Source: JBLIOB01 sp047639575 (GTDB taxonomy: Bacteria > Bacteroidota > Bacteroidia > Flavobacteriales_D > Parvicellaceae). From it: a stretch of DNA of 12,415 nt. How positions within the stretch are numbered: the first letter of the stretch is position 1; each line of letters begins with the position of its first letter. The stretch covers positions 1-12,415 of the forward strand of contig JBLIOB010000111.1 of the NCBI GenBank assembly GCA_047639575.1. Reading direction: 5' to 3'. A program made the translations under genes and the position numbers. The notes below the pieces were generated by a model. That model did no database searches. It was not told the DNA's origin and was given only the letters and a program-made list of their open reading frames with translations. Positions 1 to 7,847 of the stretch are shown here, piece after piece.

Positions 1-1
1 C

Positions 2-1186
2 AAGCTTAACATTGAGGCAAATTATCTGTACAATTATACCGATGCACCTTCCTTTATTGATTCTTCAATGAGTCAGCTAGGTGTGGCTCCTTCTTTTGGA
101 AGAGCGGCCAAGCTAGGAGATGCATTTGGTTATCATCAATTTCAAGGTTCTGTACATTACAAAGCGGGAAAATTCTTTACCATACAAGTAGGAAATGGGA
201 AGAATTTTATCGGAGATGGATATCGATCTTTGTTGTTGAGCGATGTAGCGAATAACTATCCGTACGTAAAGTTGACAACAAGTTTCTGGAAGATAAAGTA
301 CGTTAATTTATACACGAAGCAACGTCATATATATGGAGTTGAGGACTCACCATCCCAATTCAGAGGAAAATATACAGCTACACATTATTTAGATTGGAAT
401 ATTTCTAAGAGGGTTAATGTTGGCATTTTTGAATCGATTGTTTGGCAAGCGCAAGATACATTGTTAGATAGAGGGTTTGAGTTCAATTATTTGAATCCGA
501 TAGTGTTTTATCGCCCAGTTGAGTATCAACAAGGGTCGGCTGATAATGCGCTAATGGGATTAAACATAAGCGTAAACGTTGGGAAGAAAACTAAACTTTA
601 TTCGCAGTTAATTTTAGATGAATTTTTACTTTCTGAAGTTAAGTCTGACAGCGGATGGTGGGCAAATAAATATGGTGTTCAAATTGGGGTTAAATCATAT
701 GACATAATTCCTGGATTAGATGTTCAGTCGGAGCTCTCATCGGTTAGACCTTACACCTATTCACATGGAGCCGAAGCTCAAAATTACGGTCACGACAATG
801 GTTCGTTAGCTCATCCTTACGGATCAAATTATTGGGAGTGGATCAATTTTATAACGTACCGAAAAGCGAAGTGGATAATAGAAGAACAATTTAGTTTCGG
901 GATGCATGGAGAAGATTCGATCCCCTCCATTTCGTATGGTGGTAATATCTTTCAATCATATTCAAATAGACCTTATAATTATGGACATACGACTGTTCAA
1001 GGTTCCAAAACTTCGGTGTTCTTTCACCACTTACGTGTCTCTTATTTAGTAAGTGAAAAATTAAATATGAGGGTCGAGCTAGGTCATGTATTTAGAGAAA
1101 GAAAAAGTGGAATTGCTTACGAGTCAAATCACTATCTGTATTTTGGTTTGAAAACGAATTTGTGGAACAGGTACAATGACTATTAG
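2..1186 (+). CDS. RemB-like gliding motility outer-surface protein (5'-truncated)
   Basis: The reading frame is open from base 2, so the gene starts outside the window; the ATG at 68 is internal, not the start. The visible 394 residues are rich in aromatic residues and alternating strands typical of a Bacteroidetes outer-membrane beta-barrel. They contain phrases I associate with RemB-like proteins: GNGKNFIGDGYRSLLLSD, WWANKYG, SVRPYTYSH and YGGNIFQSYSNRPYNYGH. RemB is known in Flavobacterium johnsoniae as a protein linked to gliding; its biochemical role is not established. The N-terminal signal peptide cannot be seen. The Gre-like gene follows after 2 bases, so the two are probably co-transcribed. 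A Wzi-like capsule-assembly barrel is the main alternative. Family membership rests on remembered sequence resemblance; the gliding role here is inferred. Confidence 0.7.
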   Translation, partial: KLNIEANYLYNYTDAPSFIDSSMSQLGVAPSFGRAAKLGDAFGYHQFQGSVHYKAGKFFTIQVGNGKNFIGDGYRSLLLSDVANNYPYVKLTTSFWKIKYVNLYTKQRHIYGVEDSPSQFRGKYTATHYLDWNISKRVNVGIFESIVWQAQDTLLDRGFEFNYLNPIVFYRPVEYQQGSADNALMGLNISVNVGKKTKLYSQLILDEFLLSEVKSDSGWWANKYGVQIGVKSYDIIPGLDVQSELSSVRPYTYSHGAEAQNYGHDNGSLAHPYGSNYWEWINFITYRKAKWIIEEQFSFGMHGEDSIPSISYGGNIFQSYSNRPYNYGHTTVQGSKTSVFFHHLRVSYLVSEKLNMRVELGHVFRERKSGIAYESNHYLYFGLKTNLWNRYNDY

Positions 1187-1188
1187 CA

Positions 1189-1635
1189 ATGATTAAAAAG
1201 ACACTATTTGAATATTGCGAAGCCTACGTTTCTGAGCGGGTTTCTCGCTTTTCAAATGCAATATCTGATGCGCAATCAGGAGCTAATAATGAAACAAAAA
1301 GTTCAGCTGGTGATAAACACGAAACTGGCAGAGCCATGGCTCAGTTGGAGACTGAAAATAATTCATTGCACCTTTCAGAAGCAAAAAAGTTAAAATCTGT
1401 GCTCCGCCAAATAGACCCAAATCAAGCTTTAGTGGTGATTAGTTTGGGCGCTGTAGTAAAAACAGATAAAGGCAACTTCTATATTGCCATTAGCGCTGGA
1501 AAAACCAAAATTGGGAACATTGATTATTTCATTGTTTCAGCGGCCACACCAGTAGGCCAAGCTTTTGTTGGTAAAAAAGCAGGCGATATTGGAGTAGTAA
1601 ACGGCAAGTCTTATGAGGTCCTTGAAGTTTTGTAA
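1189..1635 (+). CDS. GreA/GreB-like secondary-channel protein (148 aa)
   Basis: A helical N-terminal half (residues 1-75) is followed by a compact C-terminal domain (about 80-148). The C-terminal segment SAATPVGQAFVGKKAGD closely resembles the GreA/GreB FKBP-like domain, where SPIARALIGK and GD sit at the same places. In the N-terminal half, GDKHETGRAMAQLE has the same D-x-x-E spacing (D42, E45) as the acidic coiled-coil tip of GreA (GDLKENAEYHAARE, D41 and E44). The 148 residues are close to the usual GreA length of about 158. I infer an RNA-polymerase-binding factor, possibly with transcript-cleavage or related activity. Relatives in Bacteroidetes are often labelled 3-oxoacyl-ACP synthase, but there is no thiolase fold or catalytic Cys-His-Asn set here. 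The gene begins 2 bases after the RemB-like stop and ends 2 bases from the convergent peptidase gene. Confidence 0.7.
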   Translation: MIKKTLFEYCEAYVSERVSRFSNAISDAQSGANNETKSSAGDKHETGRAMAQLETENNSLHLSEAKKLKSVLRQIDPNQALVVISLGAVVKTDKGNFYIAISAGKTKIGNIDYFIVSAATPVGQAFVGKKAGDIGVVNGKSYEVLEVL

Positions 1636-1637
1636 GG

Positions 1638-4154
1638 TCACTCAATAATGACCATTCTCTTGGATGCAGATCGCATACCATCCGCTTCAATAAAATATAA
1701 ATAAGTCCCAATACTTATGTTTTGAGTACTGATCTCAATTGTTTTTGCAACAGAATTTAAAGCGGTATTGCTAATTATTTGTCCAACACTGTTGGTAATA
1801 ATTAAATTTGCTTTTTGGATTCCATTAGGAAGATCATAATTGATTATTGTACTTCCATTAGAGGGGTTTGGCATGTTTTGACCAATGCTAAATCGATCTT
1901 CGAAATGATCGCCTAGCCCGCCTGGAGAGCTAATAATAGTCACTTCAAAATCATCGAAGTAGAAACCATCTTCAGTAACACCTCCGTCACTTATTAGCTG
2001 AAATCTAAATTCAGCAGTCTGGCCTAAATAATCACTTAAATCAATTTCTTCTTGAACCCATGATAATTGAGTTCCATCCCATAATGGTTGCCCGGGATCT
2101 TGATCAGAAGACCCAGGTCCTGTATATAATCCACACTGTGGAGTCCAAGATGAACCACCATCAGTAGACACTTGTAGTTGTACATAATCATATGCAGGTT
2201 CTATGTCCCATTTCCCCCAGAAAGTTACGTTTCCGGCAATCGCATTGGTTAAATCAATACTGTTGTCAAGGGAAATAATGTTGTTTTCATTATTGGAATA
2301 TTTATTACCCGCTCCAGGTGAATCTGTAATTGAGGTAGAGGGAGAATGAAATTCTAGGTTCGTGGTACTCCAATCAGAACTGGTCCAATTCCCCATGCTT
2401 GAAGCGTCATCTACAAATATTACGCTCCCATTACCGAATGTCTTAACAATTGTATCCGTGCTTATAAATTGACCGTTATTCATGCTAATGACGTACTCAA
2501 TAGGATCTCCCTCAACAATCCCGCCACTTAGGGTGTACGCCACTGAATCAACATCCGTTTGCAAAATAGACATACCATTATGCAAGTTAGGTCCACCACT
2601 AAACGAAATATTAGTAATTCCAGTCAAGGTAACCGTGAAGTCTGCCGGGTCTTGTAGCCCTAGTCTTACGATGTCGTATTTAGCAAAACCATTTAAGTTA
2701 TTCCACAATCCGGGGTTTAAATCGCTCACTTTTGCATAGTTCGTAATCAAGTGAGCTGCTGTCATGTTCATGTGAATGGTGCTCTTACATATACTTTCAA
2801 TAGAACTCGCTGATGGCCAAAAAGAAGGGCCAATTTCCGGAGTCATTGAAAAAATCTTGTCGTGTGTTGAAACTTCTGCATATCCCCAATCATCTGAATC
2901 TCCAGATGCTGGGTATAAATCAGCTGACAGCATATTATTGAATCCATTTTCTTCTACCATTAGTGCAGAAATTGCTTGATATGTAGCATCGTCAGCTGTT
3001 AAAACAGGATTGTATCCAAACGGATAAAGTAATAAATCTCCGGATGTGTGAGCATTTAAAGCCATTACAAATTCTCTTTGTTCAGATAACCATTTCATCG
3101 CCTGATTTTCAACTTCTGAAAAAGCGCTAGTTCCATTATAAGTGTCATTGTTTGGGTTTGAACTTACACCTGTAGTACCATATTGATAAGAGTAATTACG
3201 ATTGTTATCAACTCCAAATGCTCCACCACCATTGTTTCGCCTATTCTTTCTCCACATTCCGCCTCCAGAAGGATCATTTACCTCATTGTAAACATATCCA
3301 TCAGGATTAACTAAAGGAACAAAGTAAAGCTCCGTGTTGTCTAGAATAGCAGTAATCTCTGGATCTGTACCGTAGTTTTCAAGAAGATACCACATGTAGT
3401 AGATAAGTTGAGACATAGATGCAGGTTCTCTAGCATGATGTATTGATGAATAAAGCATTTCTGGTTCGGCTTCATCAGTGTTGGCGTTATCAGACATTCT
3501 TACCCAGTAAATAGGTCTTCCTTCTTCGGTGCTAAATGTGCTAATAGGTGCTTTTACAGTAATTAAAGTTGGGTATAACGCAGCCATGTTATCTAAATGT
3601 GTCTGAAACTCCGCATAAGTGAAGTAACCGCCCATTGACCCGAGACTCCAGTTTGTTGGCGTAGTGTAATCAACTGTGCCTCCTGAACCAGAACAGGATA
3701 AATTCTTGACTTCATCAGATTTACCTTCAAATCCAGGCTGATTTTGTTCTACATAATATTTCTTGACGTCATCTATTAAGATCTCAACATTAAGGCCTAA
3801 CCCTCGGGCAATGTTTAATTCATTTTCGGAGAAATCAGATTCATAGAAAATACCAGATTTGTGTTTACCATGAGCCACAGCGACACCATTTTTAGCTAAG
3901 AGAAGTAAATCTCTTTTTCCGTTTAAATGAATTTTCGCTCGGCTATATTTTTGAGCTCTATTCATAAATTCATTAAAATAATCCTCAAAGTCTTGGTCTG
4001 TAATTTCGATGCCATTTGCATCTTTAAATACAGGTTCTTGATTTAGGAGTTCCTCTGCGGAAAACATTTCTAATTCAACGGTACTTTTTGCTGGGCTTTG
4101 GGCAAAAGTGAAAAACGATAGGGTAATTAGCGAGACTGATAAAAACAGTTTCAT
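1638..4154 (-). CDS. Secreted M14 zinc carboxypeptidase with T9SS sorting domain
   Basis: This 838-residue exported metallopeptidase begins with a Sec signal peptide (residues 1-18, cleavage probably after TFA). The M14 catalytic domain spans about 170-470. Zinc ligands are H240 and E243 in HHAREPAS and H369 in NAHTSGDLLLYPFGY. R302 in WRKNR, N318-R319 in GVDNNRN and Y425 match substrate-binding residues of carboxypeptidase A, and E440 in MTPEIGPSF is the catalytic glutamate. A beta-rich linker (about 478-575) precedes a jelly-roll, immune-inhibitor-A or MAM-like domain (about 576-741) with VSTDGGSSW and DGFYFDDFEV. The last 80 or so residues (MPNPSNG, VGQII, GTYLYFIEADG, KRMVI) are a type A T9SS sorting domain. 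The protein should cross the outer membrane by the type IX system and be cleaved and released or anchored outside. All key residues are present, so it is probably active; the substrate is unknown. Confidence 0.92.
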   Translation of the reverse strand: MKLFLSVSLITLSFFTFAQSPAKSTVELEMFSAEELLNQEPVFKDANGIEITDQDFEDYFNEFMNRAQKYSRAKIHLNGKRDLLLLAKNGVAVAHGKHKSGIFYESDFSENELNIARGLGLNVEILIDDVKKYYVEQNQPGFEGKSDEVKNLSCSGSGGTVDYTTPTNWSLGSMGGYFTYAEFQTHLDNMAALYPTLITVKAPISTFSTEEGRPIYWVRMSDNANTDEAEPEMLYSSIHHAREPASMSQLIYYMWYLLENYGTDPEITAILDNTELYFVPLVNPDGYVYNEVNDPSGGGMWRKNRRNNGGGAFGVDNNRNYSYQYGTTGVSSNPNNDTYNGTSAFSEVENQAMKWLSEQREFVMALNAHTSGDLLLYPFGYNPVLTADDATYQAISALMVEENGFNNMLSADLYPASGDSDDWGYAEVSTHDKIFSMTPEIGPSFWPSASSIESICKSTIHMNMTAAHLITNYAKVSDLNPGLWNNLNGFAKYDIVRLGLQDPADFTVTLTGITNISFSGGPNLHNGMSILQTDVDSVAYTLSGGIVEGDPIEYVISMNNGQFISTDTIVKTFGNGSVIFVDDASSMGNWTSSDWSTTNLEFHSPSTSITDSPGAGNKYSNNENNIISLDNSIDLTNAIAGNVTFWGKWDIEPAYDYVQLQVSTDGGSSWTPQCGLYTGPGSSDQDPGQPLWDGTQLSWVQEEIDLSDYLGQTAEFRFQLISDGGVTEDGFYFDDFEVTIISSPGGLGDHFEDRFSIGQNMPNPSNGSTIINYDLPNGIQKANLIITNSVGQIISNTALNSVAKTIEISTQNISIGTYLYFIEADGMRSASKRMVIIE

Positions 4155-4213
4155 GTGTGTTTAGTTTAATTGATGCACTCCAATATACTAAACATGTGAC
4201 TTATAGGGGAGAA

Positions 4214-4231
4214 CTATCTTATAAAAGGTAG
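4214..4231. other. Weak hairpin between gldD and the M14 gene
   Basis: CTATCTT (4214-4220) and AAGGTAG (4225-4231) form a 7-bp stem with an ATAA loop. One pair is a wobble on the plus strand and a mismatch on the minus strand. It lies just after the gldD stop, but no T-run follows in that direction, so it is at best a poor terminator for the gldD cluster. Confidence 0.2.
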
Positions 4232-4238
4232 CTTATTG

Positions 4239-4829
4239 TTAGTTTTCGGCTTCCCACCTGAAGGATTGGATGATATGATCCAAATCTTCTTTTAGAAAGT
4301 CCAGCACTGGTTGCAATGAGTCAGCATTGGGAGTTTCATTGAAGTAGAATGAACCTCTAAAAAATCGATCAACGCTGTCCATTAAATAAAAAGAGTAGTT
4401 ACTAGCTACCTGATCACCGTCAATAGCATACATTAATCCGTAAACATTTTCTTCTTTATTAAGAAAAGGGACCTCTTCAATACTTCGCGCCACTCGCTGA
4501 TGTTCATATGCCATTTTTTTCGCAAAAGATACATGTTCAACTAAGCTAGTATCTTGTTTGTATGAACAATAGAGCGTGGCGTTATACCATCCAAATTGGA
4601 CATTGGTTTGGAACTGCGCACCATCCGTTTGTGTTCCCTGCAAGTTAGAGTAGATAGGCCGTTCGAAAGAAAATGGTAAAGCCTCTGAAGTCCTTTCGTA
4701 TTTCTTTTCAGGAAAATCAATTCGGTAAAAGCCTCTAGGTCTAGGATAGGCAGTTTCATCTGATCCGCAAGAAATCATCATGATCAGTAATAAAATAGCG
4801 CCAAAACCTAAAGTTCCTTTAATCTTCAT
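4239..4829 (-). CDS. gldD: Gliding motility lipoprotein GldD
   Basis: The start chosen is the ATG at 4829 (196 aa). A TTG four codons upstream (4841) is also in frame, but the ATG gives a normal lipoprotein signal: lysines, a hydrophobic stretch (residues 6-19), then the lipobox MISC with C21 as the lipidated residue. The mature protein opens with YPRPRGFYRIDFPEKKY, which matches the conserved GldD start. Known biology: GldD is essential for gliding and for type IX secretion in F. johnsoniae and is a membrane-anchored lipoprotein; its exact place in the machine is not settled. The gene overlaps the end of gldE by 11 bases, so the two are translationally linked, and it is the last gene of the mutY-ssb-gldE-gldD cluster. 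Confidence 0.93.
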   Translation of the reverse strand: MKIKGTLGFGAILLLIMMISCGSDETAYPRPRGFYRIDFPEKKYERTSEALPFSFERPIYSNLQGTQTDGAQFQTNVQFGWYNATLYCSYKQDTSLVEHVSFAKKMAYEHQRVARSIEEVPFLNKEENVYGLMYAIDGDQVASNYSFYLMDSVDRFFRGSFYFNETPNADSLQPVLDFLKEDLDHIIQSFRWEAEN

Positions 4830-6165
4830 TTTCCTTTTCAATTTTATCGATCTCTACTTTCACTTGTTTGATCCTCCTCGGGTCTGAAGCCTCAATGGTA
4901 AACGTAAAATTATCAAAATGAACTTTCTCGTTTTTCATCAATATTTTACCAGCTCTTTCAATTAAGAAGCCAGCAATGGTATCAGATTCACCTTTGTTCT
5001 CCTCAAATGCTTCGCCTTCTATTTCCAGCACTCTGTATAGGTCGTTTAGAGGAGTTTTTCCTTCAAATATATAGGTTGTTTCGTTGACTTTCGAATAGAT
5101 CACGTCATCGTCATCAAACTCATCCGAGATGTCACCAATAATTTCTTCCAATATATCCTCCAGTGTCACAATGCCAGAAGACCCACCGTATTCATCAACA
5201 ACAATCGCTATGTGAACTTTGGATTCTTGAAACTCTCTAAGTAAATCGTCTATTTTCTTGTTTTCTGGAACGTACACAGGGCTTCTAGTTATTTCTTCCC
5301 ATCTAAAACCTTCTGTTTGTAAATGAGGAATCAAATCCTTAGCATATAGTATTCCCGTAATTTTATCCAATGATTCTTTATAGACAGGTATTCTTGAATA
5401 ACCTGATTCTACGATAATGGTTACGATTTCTTCGAAAAGAGTTCCTTCTTCAATGGCTGTTACGTCCATTCGAGGTTTCATTATCTGTTTAGCATCTGTG
5501 TTCCCGAACTTTACAATACCCTCTAATATCTTTTGCTCATCATCAGTTCGCTCGTTTTTATCCGTTAATTCTAATGCGTTTTCGAGATCATCAACTGAAA
5601 CGTCCCCTCCTTTTTTCTTGATTCGTTTATCAATGAACGAAGTGCCGTTAACTAGCAATATGGCAATTGGGTAGAAGGCTTTCCTCAAAAGCACCAACGG
5701 AAAAGACATGAGTCTAGCCAGCTTTATTGCATTGTTCGTAGCGTACACCTTGGGAATTACTTCCCCAATTAGAAGGATTATAAAAGTCACAATACCAATT
5801 TCTACAATTCCCCTTAATATAACAGTAGTGTCGCCAAAATCGATTAGCTTTTCTAAAATGTAAGTTGATATTATAACAATAGCAACATTGATAAAATTGT
5901 TGACTATTAAAATAGTAGCAAGAAGGTCTTTAGGCTTTTGAATCTGATGTAATACTCGCTTTGAGGATTTGGATTTAGACTTTGTAAGTTTCTCTGTTTC
6001 AGATGGGGATAAACTAAAGAATGCTACTTCTGACCCTGAGATAAGTGCTGAAAATATCAGCAATACAAGCATTACTGCGAACGATATAATGAGCCCAAAA
6101 GAAATGGGCTGAAATATTAAAAGGAGGCCCTGTTCAGGCATAAAACTCGAAGGATCCAAATTCAA
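4819..6165 (-). CDS. gldE: Gliding motility-associated membrane protein GldE (CNNM/CBS/CorC-HlyC type)
   Basis: The 448-residue protein has a CNNM (DUF21) membrane domain at about 20-175 with the signatures SGSEVAFFSLS and GEVIPK. A CBS-domain pair spans about 225-345 (IMKPRMDV, GYSRIPVY, VDEYGGSSGIVTLEDILEEI). A CorC/HlyC C-terminal domain spans about 365-440. CorC-like relatives are linked to Mg or Co ion handling; GldE itself is tied to gliding by its pairing with gldD. The start is uncertain: TTG at 6165 gives MNLDPSSF, a second TTG at 6159 gives MDPSSF, and the first ATG at 6141 would shorten the N-terminus by eight residues. An in-frame stop lies about 11 codons upstream of the TTG. The asp-rich run DEFDDDD (348-354) follows the CBS pair. 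The gene lies 39 bases after ssb. Confidence 0.93.
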   Translation of the reverse strand: MNLDPSSFMPEQGLLLIFQPISFGLIISFAVMLVLLIFSALISGSEVAFFSLSPSETEKLTKSKSKSSKRVLHQIQKPKDLLATILIVNNFINVAIVIISTYILEKLIDFGDTTVILRGIVEIGIVTFIILLIGEVIPKVYATNNAIKLARLMSFPLVLLRKAFYPIAILLVNGTSFIDKRIKKKGGDVSVDDLENALELTDKNERTDDEQKILEGIVKFGNTDAKQIMKPRMDVTAIEEGTLFEEIVTIIVESGYSRIPVYKESLDKITGILYAKDLIPHLQTEGFRWEEITRSPVYVPENKKIDDLLREFQESKVHIAIVVDEYGGSSGIVTLEDILEEIIGDISDEFDDDDVIYSKVNETTYIFEGKTPLNDLYRVLEIEGEAFEENKGESDTIAGFLIERAGKILMKNEKVHFDNFTFTIEASDPRRIKQVKVEIDKIEKENED

Positions 6166-6204
6166 CAGGGGTGGTTTGATTTGGATCTACTGTATTCACG
6201 TAGA

Positions 6205-6645
6205 TTAGAAAGGTAAATCATCTTCTTCTTTTCCGGCAGCAAAGTCGGTTTTTGGTTTTTCTACGGAATTATTGGCTTCTGGTTTCGAATTACTTGAGTC
6301 CGTATTGTCATTTTTGCCGCCTAGCATGGTCAAATTATCTGCAACAACCTCGGTTGAATAACGAGTGTTTCCATCCTGATCTTCCCACGACCTGGTTCTC
6401 ATCTTACCTTCGATATAAACCTTGTTTCCTTTTTTAAGGTACTTTTCGGTGATTTCAGCTAATTTTTTCCAAACAACGATATTATGCCATTCAGTTGAGG
6501 TAGTTAATCCACCATTTTTGTTTTTGTACGTCTCCGATGTCGCTATAGAAAAATTAGCAACTGCTGTACCGCCTTCTAAATATTTTACTTCTGGGTCTTT
6601 TCCTAAATTCCCAATAAGAATAACCTTGTTTACGCTTCCTGACAT
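6205..6645 (-). CDS. ssb: Single-stranded DNA-binding protein SSB
   Basis: The start is the ATG at 6645 (146 aa, MSGSVNKVILIGNLGKDPEV). The frame is open further upstream, but that part overlaps mutY and does not look like SSB. The OB-fold domain occupies residues 1-110, with NKVILIGNLGKDPE, WHNIVVW and KVYIEGKMRTRSW. A disordered, Asn/Ser/Lys-rich linker follows (111-140), and the protein ends in EEDDLPF, the canonical acidic tip by which SSB recruits repair and replication partners. It binds exposed single strands during replication, recombination and repair. It sits 31 bases after mutY. A -7 motif (TATCTTTG) just before the ATG suggests that ssb also has its own promoter. Confidence 0.96.
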   Translation of the reverse strand: MSGSVNKVILIGNLGKDPEVKYLEGGTAVANFSIATSETYKNKNGGLTTSTEWHNIVVWKKLAEITEKYLKKGNKVYIEGKMRTRSWEDQDGNTRYSTEVVADNLTMLGGKNDNTDSSNSKPEANNSVEKPKTDFAAGKEEDDLPF

Positions 6646-6649
6646 AATA

Positions 6650-6657
6650 CAAAGATA
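6650..6657 (-). promoter_or_regulatory. Internal -7 promoter element for ssb
   Basis: On the minus strand TATCTTTG matches the Bacteroidetes -7 consensus TAnnTTTG exactly and sits in the short mutY-ssb gap. Only 4 bases separate it from the ssb ATG, so the transcript would start almost on the start codon. No convincing -33 TTTG lies 19-21 bases upstream (TGTGA is there instead), which lowers confidence. Confidence 0.5.
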
Positions 6658-6676
6658 GCCAAAGCGTAAAATGAAA

Positions 6677-7711
6677 TCACAGTAATTCGAGATAATTTTC
6701 AACGACTTTCGGGAAGGCCAGTTCCTGAATATTTTCAAGATTAACAACCTGTTCATTCTCATTTAGAACAAAAGAATGTGGTGCAGCTATTTGCCAAAAT
6801 CGAACCGTCAGTATTTGATGACTTAAAATATGCTTGATCAGTCCAGATTCGGATTTCACCGTGAAAGGAACGCCTAGCTTATCCTTAAGCTGGTCAATGA
6901 TTTGCTCAGAACTTTGCTGTTTATTATTCTCGATTAATGGAAAATCATAAAGGTGTTGCCAAATATCTTTTTCCCTTCTTTGATTCACCACTACTTGGTC
7001 ATTATCTATTATCAAGAAATAATCAAAAAAGCGTTTTCGTTGTTTGATCTTTTTTTCTTTAACTGGAAGGGATTTAATTTTAGCAGTGGCTAAGGCAATA
7101 CAAGCATTATTTAATGGGCAAATAGTGCAATCAGGTGATACTGGCTTACATTGGAGAGCTCCAAATTCCATAATGCTCTGATTATAAATGGCTGGATCCT
7201 TTTTTGATAGGAGTTCATTCGCTAGAAGTTTAAACTCTTTCTTTCCGATGGTACTATCTATTGGTGTAGATATTCCAAAGACCCTAGACAATACCCGGTA
7301 AACATTGCCATCCACAACTGCATGAGGTGCGCCATAACAAAAAGATGCAATGGCACTGGCCGTATACTCTCCAATTCCCTTTAGCTGCAAAATGTCTTCA
7401 TATGCTGTTGGAAACACCCCATCTAACTCACTAACAACGTGTTTGGCAGTAAAATGAAGGTTTCTAGCTCTGGAGTAATACCCCAGTCCTTGCCAATCTT
7501 TCAGAACTTCATCTTCTGACGCTTTTGCCAAGTCAAAAATGGTAGGATAATGGTCAATAAATTTCAAAAAGTAGGCCATTCCTTGGTCAATTCTGGTCTG
7601 CTGAAAAATTATTTCTGACATCCAAATTTGGTAAGGATCTTTGGTTTTTCGCCAAGGAAGATCGCGTTTATGTACTGTGTACCAGTCTATTATTTCTGTT
7701 TTGAAATCCAT
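6677..7711 (-). CDS. mutY: A/G-specific adenine DNA glycosylase MutY
   Basis: The 344-residue base-excision repair enzyme removes adenine mispaired with 8-oxoguanine. The catalytic core has E33 in SEIIFQQTRI (the glycosylase acid), a helix-hairpin-helix LKGIGEYTASAIASF (110-124) and catalytic D134 in VVDGNVYRVLSR. The [4Fe-4S] ligands are C188, C195, C198 and C204, in the usual C-x6-C-x2-C-x5-C spacing. The C-terminal Nudix-like domain (about 228-344), which recognises 8-oxoG, includes the ILSHQ loop that corresponds to the family's FSH loop. Length is normal. It is the first gene of the minus-strand cluster with ssb, gldE and gldD and diverges from the HU gene. Confidence 0.96.
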   Translation of the reverse strand: MDFKTEIIDWYTVHKRDLPWRKTKDPYQIWMSEIIFQQTRIDQGMAYFLKFIDHYPTIFDLAKASEDEVLKDWQGLGYYSRARNLHFTAKHVVSELDGVFPTAYEDILQLKGIGEYTASAIASFCYGAPHAVVDGNVYRVLSRVFGISTPIDSTIGKKEFKLLANELLSKKDPAIYNQSIMEFGALQCKPVSPDCTICPLNNACIALATAKIKSLPVKEKKIKQRKRFFDYFLIIDNDQVVVNQRREKDIWQHLYDFPLIENNKQQSSEQIIDQLKDKLGVPFTVKSESGLIKHILSHQILTVRFWQIAAPHSFVLNENEQVVNLENIQELAFPKVVENYLELL

Positions 7712-7722
7712 TGCTTCTGATG

Positions 7723-7753
7723 CAAAAATCCTAATAAGATTGAAGAAAACAAA
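7723..7753 (-). promoter_or_regulatory. Likely promoter of the mutY-ssb-gldE-gldD cluster
   Basis: On the minus strand a TTTG (7753-7750) lies exactly 19 bases before GATTTTTG (7730-7723). This fits the Bacteroidetes arrangement TTTG-N19-21-TAnnTTTG with one mismatch (G for the first T). The predicted transcript start leaves a leader of only about 8 bases before the mutY ATG. Confidence 0.45.
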
Positions 7754-7769
7754 AATAAATGCACTAATG

Positions 7770-7800
7770 TTTTTCTAGGAAAAGAATTCCGCTACCTTTG
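7770..7800 (+). promoter_or_regulatory. Promoter of the HU gene
   Basis: TACCTTTG (7793-7800) is an exact TAnnTTTG -7 element, followed by CAGCC as is common in this phylum. A TTTT at 7770-7773, 19 bases upstream, is a three-of-four match to the -33 TTTG. The leader to the ATG at 7848 would be about 44 bases. Confidence 0.7.
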
Positions 7801-7847
7801 CAGCCCAGATTTTGAATGTAAGTATTTGAATAGAAAAGAATTAAGGG

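Noticed and set aside
1636..1653. GGTCA/TGACC inverted repeat at the Gre-like/peptidase junction as a bidirectional terminator.
   Set aside because: Only 5 bp with an 8-base loop, no T-runs, and most of it is peptidase coding sequence.
6185..6205. ATCTAC/GTAGAT inverted repeat between ssb and gldE.
   Set aside because: Six weak pairs over a 9-base loop that includes the ssb stop; no T-run and no known operator pattern.
6646..6762. Extended N-terminus of SSB in the open frame upstream of 6645.
   Set aside because: The extra 39 residues overlap mutY, do not resemble SSB, and the ATG at 6645 gives the conserved MSGSVNKVILIGNLG start.
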